DNA of 64,000 bases from Nocardioides sp. Iso805N (GTDB lineage Bacteria > Actinomycetota > Actinomycetes > Propionibacteriales > Nocardioidaceae), in assembly GCF_000364605.1 (NCBI RefSeq), contig NZ_KB822584.1, positions 56,959 through 120,958 of the forward strand. The letters are read 5' to 3'. The position numbers and the translations under genes were made by a program. Below the pieces are notes generated by a model. It did no database searches. It had not been told where the DNA came from and was given only the letters and a program-made list of their open reading frames with translations. This document shows, piece by piece, positions 20,301-28,615 of the stretch (position 1 is its first letter; each line of letters starts with the position of its first letter).

Positions 20301-20963
20301 GCGCTGGTCGGCGACCGAGAAGCTGCGGATCTCCTCGACCTCGTCGCCCCAGAACTCGACCCGCAGCGGGTGCTCCTCCGTCGGCGGGAAGACGTCCACG
20401 ATGCCGCCACGCACGGCGAACTCTCCGCGCTTCTCGACCAGGTCGACCCGGGTGTAGGCGGCGTCGACGAGTCGCTTCACCACGTCGTCGAGGCGCGCCT
20501 CCGCACCTGCGACGACCTCGACCGGCTCCAGGTCGCCGAGCCCCTTGACCTGCGGCTGCAGGACCGAGCGCACCGGAGCCACCACCACCTGCAGGGGGCC
20601 GGTCGCCTCCGAGCTCGCCTCGGGGTGGACCAGTCGACGCAGGATCGCGAGCCGGCGACCGACCGTGTCGCTGCGCGGGCTGAGCCGCTCGTGCGGCAGC
20701 GTCTCCCAGCTCGGGTAGTAGGCAACGACCTCGGGGCCGAGCAGATCGCCCAGGTCGCTGACCAGGTCCTCGGCCTCGCGGCTCGAGGCCGTCACGGCGA
20801 GAACCGTCCGACCGGCCCGGACCAGGCCGGTGACGAGGAAGGGCCGCAGTGCCTCGGGGCCGGTCACGTCGAGCGCGAGCACCCGCCCACCGCGGGCCTC
20901 CTCGAGCACCTCGGCGAGATGAGGCGTGGTGAGGAGTTGATCGGCGAGGGGAGAGAGCGTCAC
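17355..20963 (-). CDS. mfd: transcription-repair coupling factor
   Basis: This 1202-residue ATPase removes stalled RNA polymerase and recruits the UvrABC excision machinery. The UvrB-homology N-terminus includes YYPSWETLPHERLSPRSDTV. The RNA-polymerase-interacting domain is near GDYVVHEQHGVGRF. The translocase holds Walker A GDVGYGKTEIAVRAAF, the DEEQRFG box and SATPIPRTLEMS. Motif VI is HQLRGRVGRSRERAYAY, followed by the C-terminal TRCF domain. The start is GTG 20963, inside a perfect hairpin; an alternative start further in would remove conserved family residues. Confidence 0.97.
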   Translation of the reverse strand: MTLSPLADQLLTTPHLAEVLEEARGGRVLALDVTGPEALRPFLVTGLVRAGRTVLAVTASSREAEDLVSDLGDLLGPEVVAYYPSWETLPHERLSPRSDTVGRRLAILRRLVHPEASSEATGPLQVVVAPVRSVLQPQVKGLGDLEPVEVVAGAEARLDDVVKRLVDAAYTRVDLVEKRGEFAVRGGIVDVFPPTEEHPLRVEFWGDEVEEIRSFSVADQRTVEKKERLWAPPCRELLLTEDVRARAKALGEAHPTLIELTDKISQGIAVDGMESLAPVLVDDMELLVDLLPADASILVCDPERVRRRAHDLVATAEEFLGASWAAAASGGVAPIDLSQASYQELGDVRAHAIARGLPWWSVSPFGMGTDGELVEVQPGVSTPSTGSGTVSAYDAGVPTRAIPLKPAEVYRGDVQAAIKDLARWREEGYRVLVVQAGHGPAQRTVETLAEHDVPARLVSTSADPAEAWKPRLNVVTVVQASLQHGFVDEDLRLAVLTGEDISGQKSSTRDMQRMPTRRKKQIDPLELKTGDYVVHEQHGVGRFVEMKQREVGGATREYLVLEYGASKKGSPPDRLYVPADALDQVTRYVGGEAPSLDRLGGADWQKRKARAKKAVKEIAAELIRLYAARQATQGYAFGPDTPWQRELEDAFPFQETHDQLTTVDEVKADMMKPVPMDRLVCGDVGYGKTEIAVRAAFKAVQDGKQVAVLVPTTLLVNQHLSTFEERMSGFPLRLKGLSRFQTDKEAKEVIAGLADGSVDIVVGTHRLFNKDIRFKDLGLIIVDEEQRFGVEHKEAMKRLRTSVDFLAMSATPIPRTLEMSITGIREMSTITTPPEERHPVLTYVGSYEDRQIVAAVRRELLRDGQVFYIHNRVQSIEKAAQRIRELVPEARIAVAHGQMNEKQLEQVMLDFWEKRFDVLVCTTLVESGLDVSNANTMIIERSDALGLSQLHQLRGRVGRSRERAYAYFLYPAEKPLTETAHERLATLAQHSDLGGGMAIAMKDLEIRGAGNLLGGEQSGHIADVGFDLYVRLVGEAVNDFKGQPDQQFAEVRIELPVDAHLPHGYIPSERLRLEMYKRLAEVRCDEDVDAVEGELKDRYGEPPVEVISLLLVARFRARARQAGITEVTIAGKNIRFAPVSLPESRVVRLNRMYPKSLVKAQVDTILVPRPVSTGFPAKPLDGIALLEWARGVIDAVIDPKDG

Positions 20964-20988
20964 GTGGCCCGAGTCTACGGGCCACGTG
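20961..20988 (-). terminator. 11-bp perfect hairpin containing mfd start
   Basis: The arms 20961-20971 and 20978-20988 (CACGTGGCCCG and its complement) enclose six bases. The hairpin lies 17 bases beyond the stop of the upstream coiled-coil gene and includes the mfd GTG codon. It may be that gene's terminator, a translational lock on mfd, or both. No Shine-Dalgarno is seen before the mfd start. Confidence 0.5.
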
Positions 20989-21005
20989 ACGCCACCTCAG
21001 CCGCG

Positions 21006-21329
21006 CTAGGAGGTCTCGCCCGGGAAGACCCGCCTCGCGATCGCGGAGACGTCGCTGTCGAGCGCATGGATCTGCGCTGCCAGCCGTGCCTCGACCTTGT
21101 CGATCTTGGCCTCGACCTTGTCGATCTTGGTGTCGAGCCGAGACTCGACCCCGTCGATCTTCGCGTCGAGCCGAGACTCGACCCCGTCGATCCGGCCGGT
21201 CAGCCGTCCCTCCACCCCGCTCAGCTCGGCTCGCAGCAGTTGCGGGAACCAGACGCCCAAGATGCCGAGCACGCCGAACAGCGTCGCCGCGAAGACACCC
21301 ATGAGCGTCCAGACCTGAACATCGGTCAT
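21006..21329 (-). CDS. small coiled-coil membrane protein
   Basis: This 107-residue protein has one N-terminal membrane segment (VWTLMGVFAATLFGVLGILG). A heptad-like repeat region follows, with near-identical 7-residue steps IDGVESRLDAK, IDGVESRLDTK, IDKVEAKIDKVEARL, which should form a parallel coiled coil. It resembles short actinobacterial coiled-coil anchors of unknown role. ATG 21329 is preceded by AGAGGAG. It lies upstream of mfd on the same strand, but a hairpin separates them. Confidence 0.8.
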   Translation of the reverse strand: MTDVQVWTLMGVFAATLFGVLGILGVWFPQLLRAELSGVEGRLTGRIDGVESRLDAKIDGVESRLDTKIDKVEAKIDKVEARLAAQIHALDSDVSAIARRVFPGETS

Positions 21330-21507
21330 GTCCGGACTCCTCTCGTCGATGTGATCGCCGTCCTGGCCCGAGTGTGACATGGCGGCGCCGGCGTTTGCCA
21401 CGGGCGAATCGTGAGCTGTGGACAACCGCGACGGGGCGATGCGTGGTCGCGACTTCCGGAGGATGCGGCGGCTCGTGCCGGCCGGCCCGACGCCGTACCT
21501 TGTGGAC

Positions 21508-22356
21508 GTGCGTCGTCTGCTGCTGCTCCTGCTGCTCGTGCTGACCGGGTGCGGGGGCACCTCGTCCAGCAGCACCCCGCCGGGGACCAGCGCCCAGCTC
21601 TCCGCATCCACCACGACGACCGCGGGTTCGGGTGCCGTGCCGGCGCGCGGCACCGTGCCGCCGGCCTGGCTGGGGACCCGGGTGCTGCCGACGACCAGCG
21701 CCGGTTTCGGCGTCGTACGCCCGACCCCGAAGGCCCTGCGACGCCGCCGCTGGACGCTCCCCGACACCCTGCCGATGCTCGCCGGGAAGGGCTTCCAGGC
21801 CAAGGTCGAGCGGGCTCCCGCGAAGGTGATCGCGCGCTCGACCTGGGCCGCCGGCTGTCCGGTGGCCGCGAGCGACCTGGACTGGGTGCGACTCACGTTC
21901 TGGGGATTCGACGGCAAGCGCCACTCCGGGGAGCTGCTGGTCAACCACAGCGCGTCCGCCGACATGGTGACCGTCTTCAAGCGGCTGTACGCCGCCCGAT
22001 GGCCCTTCGAGCAGATGCACATCACCACCAAGGCCGAGGCCGCGGCGCCACCGACGGGTGATGGCAACAACACCTCGGCGTTCAACTGCCGCCCGGTGCG
22101 TGGCCAGACCAGCGGCTTCAGCCAGCACGCCTACGGGCTGGCGATCGACGTGGACCCGTTCCAGAACCCCTACGTCAAGGGCCGGCTGGTGCTGCCCGAG
22201 CTCGCGTCGTGGTACGTCGACCGCGGCCGGCACACCCCCGGCATCATCACCGCCTCGGGCCCGGTGGTGCGGGCGTTCCACGCCGTCGGCTGGGGCTGGG
22301 GCGGGTCATGGCACAACCCGAAGGACTACGAGCACTTCAGCGCCAACGGGCGCTGA
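21508..22356 (+). CDS. M15 family D-Ala-D-Ala carboxypeptidase-like lipoprotein
   Basis: This 282-residue protein should trim peptidoglycan peptides outside the membrane. The signal peptide ends in the lipobox LTGC, so the mature N-terminus is a lipidated Cys. A low-complexity Ser/Thr linker follows. The zinc site is visible as SGFSQHAYGLAIDVDPFQNPY, with the His and Asp ligands, and the second His in WGGSWHNPKDYEHFS. These match the VanY/M15C pattern. GTG 21508 places the signal peptide at the N-terminus; GTG 21502 is equally possible. Confidence 0.85.
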   Translation: MRRLLLLLLLVLTGCGGTSSSSTPPGTSAQLSASTTTTAGSGAVPARGTVPPAWLGTRVLPTTSAGFGVVRPTPKALRRRRWTLPDTLPMLAGKGFQAKVERAPAKVIARSTWAAGCPVAASDLDWVRLTFWGFDGKRHSGELLVNHSASADMVTVFKRLYAARWPFEQMHITTKAEAAAPPTGDGNNTSAFNCRPVRGQTSGFSQHAYGLAIDVDPFQNPYVKGRLVLPELASWYVDRGRHTPGIITASGPVVRAFHAVGWGWGGSWHNPKDYEHFSANGR

Positions 22357-22366
22357 CGCAGCGCCC
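22348..22366. terminator. 7-bp hairpin between convergent genes
   Basis: GGGCGCT (22348-22354) and AGCGCCC (22360-22366) flank five bases at the stop of the M15 peptidase gene, 15 bases before the convergent desaturase gene ends. It is a weak candidate terminator. Confidence 0.4.
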
Positions 22367-22380
22367 ACCGCCGGGGTCGA

Positions 22381-23454
22381 TCAGCCCGTCGCCGCCGGAC
22401 GGCGCAGACCGGCACCGACCCGGTGCATGTGCTTGAGGGCCGCGGTGTAGGAGGCCAGGGCGGAGCACTGGACGTAGGGCACCTCGTTCTCGGCGCAGAA
22501 GGCACGGACGAGCGGCTGCGCGTGGCGCAGGTTCGCTCGCGGCATGCTGGGGAACAGGTGATGCTCGATCTGGTAGTTCAGGCCACCGAGCACGGCGTCG
22601 ATGATCGGGCCGCCGCGCACGTTGCGTGACGTCAGCACCTGTCGCAGCAGCGGGTCACTGGCCTGGTCGGGCTCCAGGATGGGCATGCCCTTGTGGTTGG
22701 GGGCGAAGGAACAGCCGAGATAGACCCCCTGGACACCCTTCTGGATCGCGACGAAGACCAGCACCTGCGGCCAGCTCATGGTCACGACGAGCAGCACCAC
22801 GTAGCCGGCGAAGTGGGCGGCGAGCAGGACGGCCTCCGCGGCGCGCAGACGCAAGCCCGGCGCGAAGAGTGCACGCACGCTCGCGACATGCAGGTTGAGG
22901 GCCTCGAGCATGAGGAGGGGGAAGAAGAATGCCGCCTGGTGCCGCGTCCACCAGGCCGTGAAGCCTCGCCGGCCGTCGGTCTGGCTGGTGTCCCAGATCA
23001 GCGCCCCCGCCCGTACGTCGGGGTCGCTGTGCAGGTCGTTGGGATGCGCGTGATGCGCGTTGTGCTTGCGCACCCACCAGCCGTAGCTGAGGCCGCTGAG
23101 GAGGTTGCCGACCACCAGCCCGAGGAGTCTGCTGCCCGCCGCACTCCGGGCGACCTGGAGGTGGCCGATGTCGTGGCCGAGGAAGCTGGTGCGGGTGGCG
23201 AGGATGGCAAGGGGCGGGGCCAGGAGCAGCAGCCACCAGGAGTCCCGGTGGGTCGCCATCACGGCCACCACCGTGCCCAGGCCGACCAGCAGGACGCCGA
23301 GGTGCCAGGCGAAGGCACCGGGATGTCGGCGCATCAGCCCAGCGGCGCGCACACGCCGGACGAGGTCGCCGTAGCCGCCTCGGTAGGTGACGGCGGAAAT
23401 GGTCGGTTGAGCGGATCCGGCGGGCTCGGGCCCGGAGAGTTCATCGGTGTACAT
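22381..23454 (-). CDS. membrane fatty acid desaturase
   Basis: This 357-residue di-iron enzyme introduces double bonds into membrane acyl chains. All three histidine boxes are present: HDIGH (94-98), HNAHH (131-135) and QIEHH (295-299). The QIEHH third box is typical of front-end/acyl-lipid desaturases of the DesA3-like group. About four membrane helices are visible in pairs. I chose ATG 23454 (MYTDEL); three further in-frame starts lie up to 30 bases upstream. The electron donor gene is not adjacent. Confidence 0.88.
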   Translation of the reverse strand: MYTDELSGPEPAGSAQPTISAVTYRGGYGDLVRRVRAAGLMRRHPGAFAWHLGVLLVGLGTVVAVMATHRDSWWLLLLAPPLAILATRTSFLGHDIGHLQVARSAAGSRLLGLVVGNLLSGLSYGWWVRKHNAHHAHPNDLHSDPDVRAGALIWDTSQTDGRRGFTAWWTRHQAAFFFPLLMLEALNLHVASVRALFAPGLRLRAAEAVLLAAHFAGYVVLLVVTMSWPQVLVFVAIQKGVQGVYLGCSFAPNHKGMPILEPDQASDPLLRQVLTSRNVRGGPIIDAVLGGLNYQIEHHLFPSMPRANLRHAQPLVRAFCAENEVPYVQCSALASYTAALKHMHRVGAGLRRPAATG

Positions 23455-23587
23455 GGCATGACTTTCACGACGATGCGGTCGCATCGCCTGGTGACTGAGC
23501 GAGGGAGGGGGCAGGGACGAGCGGGCGAACCCGTTGCCGCGGGCGGGTGACTGCGTGAGTCAACGGGCCCGCGGCAACCGCCCACCG

Positions 23588-24061
23588 CTACGGATGCCCT
23601 CCCTCGTTGTCCCAGACAGGGTGCTCCGCACCCCACTCGGCCCGGGTCCGTGGCGATGAATCTGGGTGCTCCTCTTTCCCGGCCGGATCACCGGCATCGG
23701 CGAGGAGCTTGACCGCGAGGTCGTCGGGGGTGTCGGGCGGGATGACGCTGATCGCCAGACGCCGGCCGTCGAGCATGGACAGGGTGAGCTGCCGGGTGTC
23801 GTCCAGCGGGAAGCAGCCCGTCTTGACCCGACGGTCGGCTACGGGCACCGACCGGGGCCGGTCATCCCAATCGGGCGGCGAGTAGAGGACGCGGACGATC
23901 CGACCCATGGAGGGCGGCCACAGCGCGAAGAGCTCTCGCAGCTCGTCGTTGAGCCGGCGGCTCTCCGGCCACCAGGCCCCGTCGAAGCTCCGCACTTCGG
24001 GACGACGCGCCGCCGGACCCGCGTGCAGGGAGAGACGAATGACATCTGATCGAGTGGCCAT
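23588..24061 (-). CDS. DUF5994-like protein
   Basis: This 157-residue soluble protein resembles the mycobacterial/actinobacterial DUF5994 family by the motif FDGAWWPESRRLNDEL and the following VLYSPPDWDDRPRSVPV and LDDTRQLTLSMLDGRRL. Its function is unknown. The C-terminal 25 residues are a charged tail. ATG 24061 has GGTGGTGG just upstream. It ends about 130 bases before the desaturase start on the same strand, so the two could be linked. Confidence 0.65.
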   Translation of the reverse strand: MATRSDVIRLSLHAGPAARRPEVRSFDGAWWPESRRLNDELRELFALWPPSMGRIVRVLYSPPDWDDRPRSVPVADRRVKTGCFPLDDTRQLTLSMLDGRRLAISVIPPDTPDDLAVKLLADAGDPAGKEEHPDSSPRTRAEWGAEHPVWDNEGGHP

Positions 24062-24306
24062 GAGTGCCACCACCTAGCAATTGCTGCCCGCTCGATGTCG
24101 CGATGGATTCGAGTGCTTGCAGTCTTGCTATCAGTCTAGGTCGGGACTCCAAAACACGGCCGGGTGAGCGGCCTCCCCCGACCCGAGGCGAAGGTCGCGG
24201 GTGATCGGACTCCTGGGGCGGGCCCATCTGGCTCGGGCCATATCCGTGGGCGAGCGCGACGAGCTCTGATGGAGATTTCCCAGGACCCGGCCATCAGGAG
24301 ACTCCC

Positions 24307-24951
24307 ATGAAGCGCCCCAGCCTGTCCCTCATCGTCTCGTGCCTCGCGCTCGTGGTCGCCACGAGCGGGACGTCGTACGCCGCCATGCAGCTGCCGAAGC
24401 ACAGCGTCGGCGCCAAACAGCTCAAGAAGGGCGCGGTCACGCTCCCCAAGGTCGCACCCGCCGCGCGAGCGGCACTACGGGGCACCACCGGGCCACGCGG
24501 GTCGACCGGGCCGACCTTCGGCGCCTCCAAGGTCCGATCGAGCGTCCCCCTGACCGCATGCACCTCGCAGGCCGCCGTGTCGATGCCCGTGACCGTCACC
24601 AGGCCGTCCCGTATCTTCACCTCCGCCTCGGCGGCCTGGACCCCGAACGGCACCTCGTTGAAGTCAGGGCTGATCTGGGTGGACCTGGTGAACGCTGACG
24701 ACGCGATCGTCGCAACCACCACCCACGTGATCGGCAGCGACTTCGGGACCGCCTCGTTCAGGACACCGCTCTCGGTCGGCGCGGTGCTCGGCAAGCCCGG
24801 CTCCGACGCGGACGAGTCCACCGCGTACCTGGCGGCTCCGGGGAACTACACCCTCGAGCTCCAGGCCGAGGCGAGTGACGGAACCTGCAGCGGCACCTCG
24901 TACCTGTGGTATCCCCAGCTGACCTTCGTCCTGCTAGGTACCAACCCGTGA
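24307..24951 (+). CDS. exported protein with short collagen-like segment
   Basis: This 214-residue protein has a signal peptide (SLSLIVSCLALVVATSGTSYA) and the actinobacterial module LPKHSVGAKQLKKGAVTLPKV. GTTGPRGSTGPT, a brief Gly-X-Y stretch, comes next. The remaining 140 residues are a beta-rich domain with one cysteine pair (TACTSQA and DGTCSGTSY). AGGAG stands seven bases before the ATG. Function is unknown; secretion or cell-surface location is inferred. It is convergent with the lytic transglycosylase. Confidence 0.75.
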   Translation: MKRPSLSLIVSCLALVVATSGTSYAAMQLPKHSVGAKQLKKGAVTLPKVAPAARAALRGTTGPRGSTGPTFGASKVRSSVPLTACTSQAAVSMPVTVTRPSRIFTSASAAWTPNGTSLKSGLIWVDLVNADDAIVATTTHVIGSDFGTASFRTPLSVGAVLGKPGSDADESTAYLAAPGNYTLELQAEASDGTCSGTSYLWYPQLTFVLLGTNP

Positions 24952-24976
24952 GCCGCTCCGTGCCGCACCCGAGAGG

Positions 24977-25702
24977 TCAGCCGGTGCGCTGCGCGTAGGC
25001 GTTCGCCGCCGCGTAGACCTCGTTCACGTAGTCCTGCGAGTGGTTGTAGGCGAAGATCGCCCGCGACCAGCCGGCGCCGGTGGTCAGGTCCTGACCGGTG
25101 CCGCACAGGTAGCGCATCGCCGTCATCGCCGCGTCGTCGAGGTCGTTGATGTCGGCGGTGCCGTCACCGTCGCCGTCGCTGGCCCAGCGCGCCCAGGTCG
25201 AGGGGATGAACTGCATCGGACCGTAGGCGTGGTCCAGGCCCCCGCCCAGCGCCGGGCCGACGATCGGCGCCGAGGACAGCCCGTCGTCGCCGAGCGTGCG
25301 CCCGCCCATCGTGCCGTTCTGCGACTCCACCCAGCCGATTCCGGCCAGCGTCGTCCAGCCCAGCTCGCACCCCTGCGGACGGCCCAGCTGCGCACGGGCG
25401 TAGGCCCGCATCGCCGGCACCGGGATGCCTGCCTGCGCGGCGGTCCTGGTCACCCACGCTGCGTCGGGCGTCGGCAGGCCGGCGACCTGCTCCTGGGTCG
25501 GCTGGGACTGCTGCTGGGTCTGCGGCTGCACCGCCTGCTGCTGCGCCGCGGGGGCGGCCGGCTCCGGCGCGACCACCGTCAGCGCCGCCTGGTCGGCCAC
25601 CTGCGTGGTCGCGGGCGTGGTCGCCAGGCACCAGACGACGTACCCGACGACGGAGACGACCAGGGCCGAGGCGACCAGCGGGACCAGGGTCCGCAAGCGC
25701 AT
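24977..25702 (-). CDS. MltB-like lytic transglycosylase
   Basis: This 241-residue protein would cleave glycan strands of peptidoglycan. An N-terminal membrane anchor or signal (LVPLVASALVVSVVGYVVWCLA) precedes a Gln/Pro-rich linker. The catalytic domain contains GIGWVESQNG, with the active-site Glu, then AYGPMQFIPSTWARWASDGDGDG and YNHSQDYVNEV. It begins eight bases after the pstB stop, so it is co-transcribed with pstB, an unusual partner for a phosphate transporter. Confidence 0.85.
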   Translation of the reverse strand: MRLRTLVPLVASALVVSVVGYVVWCLATTPATTQVADQAALTVVAPEPAAPAAQQQAVQPQTQQQSQPTQEQVAGLPTPDAAWVTRTAAQAGIPVPAMRAYARAQLGRPQGCELGWTTLAGIGWVESQNGTMGGRTLGDDGLSSAPIVGPALGGGLDHAYGPMQFIPSTWARWASDGDGDGTADINDLDDAAMTAMRYLCGTGQDLTTGAGWSRAIFAYNHSQDYVNEVYAAANAYAQRTG

Positions 25703-25709
25703 CAGCGGC

Positions 25710-26603
25710 TCACCCGAAGCGACCGTTGACGTAGTCGGAGGTGCGCTCGTCCTGCGGGTTCTGGAACATCGCGACCGTGTCGCCGTGCTCCACGATCACA
25801 CCCGGGGTGCCCTGCGAGGCAAGGAAGAAGGCGCACTGGTCGGAGACGCGCGCCGCCTGCTGCATGTTGTGCGTGACGATGACGATGGTGACCTCCTCGG
25901 CGAGGTACTTCATCGTCTCCTCGATCACGCGGGTCGAGGTGGGGTCGAGCGCCGAGCACGGCTCGTCCATGAGCAGGACGCGCGGCTTGATCGCCATCGA
26001 ACGGGCGATGCACAGCCGCTGCTGCTGACCACCCGACAGGCCTCCGCCGGGGGCGTCGAGGCGGTCCTTGACCTCGTTCCACAGGCCACCGAGCTTGAGG
26101 CAGTGCTCGACGAGGTCGTCCTTCTCGGACCGGTTGGCTCTCTTGCCGGTGAGCTTCAGGCCGGCCAGGACGTTGTCGCGGATCGACATCGCCGGGAACG
26201 GGTTGGGCTTCTGGAACACCATGCCGATGTCGCGGCGGGCGTCGGTGAGCTTCTTCTCCGCCGCATAGATGTCCTCGCCGTCGAGCAGCACCTCCCCCGA
26301 GAGCTTCGCGGACGGCACCAGCTCGTGCATCCGGTTGAGCGTGCGCAGGAAGGTCGACTTGCCACAGCCGGACGGGCCGATCAGGGCGGTGATGCCACCG
26401 GCCGGCATGGTCAGGGAGACGCGGTCGAGGACCAGCCGGTCGCCGAACCAGCACGAAATGTCGCGGGCCTCGAGCTCGGCCAGCGGCGCCTGCGGCGTCT
26501 GCGGCGCCGGCGGGGCGGGCGCGGCGGGAGCCGGCTCCTGCACCGGTACGGCGGAGTCGACGGTCGGGATCACCTGGGTCGAGGTGGGCTCGGCGGTGGT
26601 CAT
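25710..26603 (-). CDS. pstB: phosphate ABC transporter ATP-binding protein
   Basis: This 297-residue ATPase powers the PstCA permease. It has Walker [18 protein letters not shown], the PstB-specific Q-loop [13 protein letters not shown], signature [16 protein letters not shown], Walker [17 protein letters not shown] and the switch His in [15 protein letters not shown] Pro/Ala-rich tail of about 42 residues precedes the usual PstB start, so the protein is longer than the normal 250-260. ATG 26603 was chosen over a TTG two codons earlier. It is separated from the upstream pstS-like gene by 108 bases with a GC hairpin. Confidence 0.96.
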   Translation of the reverse strand: MTTAEPTSTQVIPTVDSAVPVQEPAPAAPAPPAPQTPQAPLAELEARDISCWFGDRLVLDRVSLTMPAGGITALIGPSGCGKSTFLRTLNRMHELVPSAKLSGEVLLDGEDIYAAEKKLTDARRDIGMVFQKPNPFPAMSIRDNVLAGLKLTGKRANRSEKDDLVEHCLKLGGLWNEVKDRLDAPGGGLSGGQQQRLCIARSMAIKPRVLLMDEPCSALDPTSTRVIEETMKYLAEEVTIVIVTHNMQQAARVSDQCAFFLASQGTPGVIVEHGDTVAMFQNPQDERTSDYVNGRFG

Positions 26604-26653
26604 GCTCAAAGTCTCTCTGATGGATCTGGAATGTGCACTTTTTTGCGGAAGGT

Positions 26654-26688
26654 GGCGCCGGCCCGGGGCTGGGCCCCGGGCCGGCGCC
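26654..26688 (-). terminator. 15-bp perfect GC hairpin between pstS and pstB
   Basis: The arms 26654-26668 and 26674-26688 are exact complements enclosing five bases. In the minus-strand transcript it comes 24 bases after the pstS stop. The bases after it read A-rich rather than T-rich. It may stabilise the pstS message or partly terminate, lowering pstB relative to the binding protein. Confidence 0.6.
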
Positions 26689-26711
26689 GGTGTGTCAGAT
26701 CAGGACACGGC

Positions 26712-28571
26712 TCACTTGCCGGCCTTCACGTTCTTCTTGTCCTTCTTGATCGCCTTGTTGAGCTTGGCGATCTTCTTCTTCAGGACGGTCTTCTTGTGGC
26801 CGTGGGCCTTCTTGAGCTGCTTCTTGGCCTTGACCAGCGCGGCCTTGTCCTTGGCGAGCTTCTTCTGCGCCGCGGTCTTCACCGGGGTGGTCGGGTGCGT
26901 GGTGATGGGCGTCGTGGTCGCAGCCTTACCGATCACGATCGTCGAGGGAACCGGCGCGCTGCCGCTGGTGACGTCGTAGTCGGTCCAGCTCGCCTGGAAG
27001 CTGCTGTCACCCGAGTAGGTGACGGCGACCTGGTAGGTGCCAGCCGGGACGGTCGCCGGAATGGTCGCAGTGGCGACGCCACCGGCCAGGGTCGCGGTGA
27101 CCGCGCCGCCGGCCTTCGCGCCCGGGTTGGGGGCGTTGACCGGGATGAAGCTGAAGGTGGCGGCGCCGGTGGGCGTGCCGGCGCCCGTCTTGGCGGCCAC
27201 GATGGCCGAGACCTGGGTCTTTCCAGCGGTGCCCGCAGCGGCGAGCGTGCCGCTGGTCTTGCTCAGGGCCGGCATGTCGGTCGCGGACAGGGTGGGGTCG
27301 GCGGAGACGGCCTTGCCGCACACCGACGAGTCGAGCTGGAAGAAGCCCTCCTCCTCGATGGTCGGCTTAGCCGAGGAGCCACAGAAGTAGCCGGTGGGGC
27401 CGAACAGCGTCGCACCGATGTTGCGCGTCTGGTACTGCGCGTAGGTCTCACCCGACCCAGCGAAAGCGCCGCCGGTGTCGAACGCAGACGCGGGCACGTT
27501 CGCGATCCAGTCGGCCGGCACGTTCGCCAAGGCAGCGGTCGGAGTCTTCGTGAAGTCCCGGATGATCGTGTAGACCGCGCGGTCGGCGATGTAGCCACCG
27601 AGCGGCTTGATCACGGCCTTGCCGCCGTTGTCGGCGGCACTGAGCTTGATCCGGCTGTAGGACATCGCCGTGATCGCGTCGGGGTCGTTCTGGATCGCGG
27701 AGGGGTCGTGCTCCTTGATCGCCTTGCCGGACAGGTCGGTGTTGGACACGAACGCCGTCGACGCGGACTCGGTGCCGTACTGGTGGTAGGCAGACTTGCC
27801 GCTGTCAGACGTGCTCATGCCCTCCTCGGCCTCCAGCTGCTTGCCGAAGAACTGGTAGGTGCCCGACGAGCTGTCGTTGATGTAGTAGGCGTGGATGGGG
27901 GCGTTCTTACCGCCCAGCTGCGCCCAGTTGGTGTAGATGCCGGAGTAGATGCCCGCGAGCTCGTTCAACGTGATGTTCGCCGGGGCGTTCGAGGTGACCT
28001 TGTTGGAGACGACCGCGACGAGCTGGTCGACCGCGAACGGCAGGTTGTCCAGCGTGCTGCTGTTCTTGACACCTGAGGCGCGCGCGAACGCGACATCGGG
28101 GAGCGCGGTGGCCGTCGTCGCAGAGCCGGCGCCGCCGTCGAGCGCGTTGGCCCCCGACCCGGAGGAACCTGCGATGGTCACGTGGGCACCCGAGCGCGGG
28201 AACGTCTCCGGGAAGATGCCGCTTGCGTCGCAGGACGTGAGGGTCGAGGCACCCGCGACCGGTGCCTGGCAGGAGGCCAGCGAGACGAGCGCCCCGGCGC
28301 TGGTGCCCGCGGTGAGGCTCTGCGACTTGTTGTAGGCCTCGGAAAGGGCACCGTCGACGAACTGGATCGTGTCGGAACCGACACCGATGAGCGAGCCGGC
28401 CGCGATCGATGCGGTCGAGAGGACGCCCGAGTTGGCCAGGTCGAAGTACTTCTCCTGGCCGTTGGTCGGGTTCGGGATGGCCGCCTGGGCGGGGGCCAGC
28501 ACGGCAACGCTCAGACCGGTGGCGGCCACTGCGGCCACCGCCAGCTTCGCGCTGATCTTGCGAACGGACAT
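26712..28571 (-). CDS. PstS-like phosphate-binding protein with Ig-like and Lys-rich tail
   Basis: This 619-residue exported protein has a signal peptide ending AQA. The binding-protein domain spans about 32-440. Its phosphate-site elements look like GSLIGVGSDTIQ, TIAGSSGSGAN and NDSSSGTYQFF. An Ig-like repeat domain follows (about 455-550, ending TYQVAVTYSGDSSFQASW). The last 50 residues are a lysine-rich helix (KKLAKDKAALVKAKKQLKKA), which could bind the wall's acidic polymers (inference). GGGAG precedes the ATG. It is twice the length of a normal PstS and lacks a lipobox. It lies 44 bases after the pseudo-sortase gene. Confidence 0.8.
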   Translation of the reverse strand: MSVRKISAKLAVAAVAATGLSVAVLAPAQAAIPNPTNGQEKYFDLANSGVLSTASIAAGSLIGVGSDTIQFVDGALSEAYNKSQSLTAGTSAGALVSLASCQAPVAGASTLTSCDASGIFPETFPRSGAHVTIAGSSGSGANALDGGAGSATTATALPDVAFARASGVKNSSTLDNLPFAVDQLVAVVSNKVTSNAPANITLNELAGIYSGIYTNWAQLGGKNAPIHAYYINDSSSGTYQFFGKQLEAEEGMSTSDSGKSAYHQYGTESASTAFVSNTDLSGKAIKEHDPSAIQNDPDAITAMSYSRIKLSAADNGGKAVIKPLGGYIADRAVYTIIRDFTKTPTAALANVPADWIANVPASAFDTGGAFAGSGETYAQYQTRNIGATLFGPTGYFCGSSAKPTIEEEGFFQLDSSVCGKAVSADPTLSATDMPALSKTSGTLAAAGTAGKTQVSAIVAAKTGAGTPTGAATFSFIPVNAPNPGAKAGGAVTATLAGGVATATIPATVPAGTYQVAVTYSGDSSFQASWTDYDVTSGSAPVPSTIVIGKAATTTPITTHPTTPVKTAAQKKLAKDKAALVKAKKQLKKAHGHKKTVLKKKIAKLNKAIKKDKKNVKAGK

Positions 28572-28615
28572 CAGTTGCTCCCTGATTTCTTGTTCTTCTT
28601 CATTCCTGATGCGAG

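Noticed and set aside
17775..21377. 1200-codon open frame on the plus strand opposite mfd
   Set aside because: It is the antisense shadow of a high-GC gene: the Val/Asp/Arg/His-rich composition has no domain, and mfd on the other strand is unambiguous.
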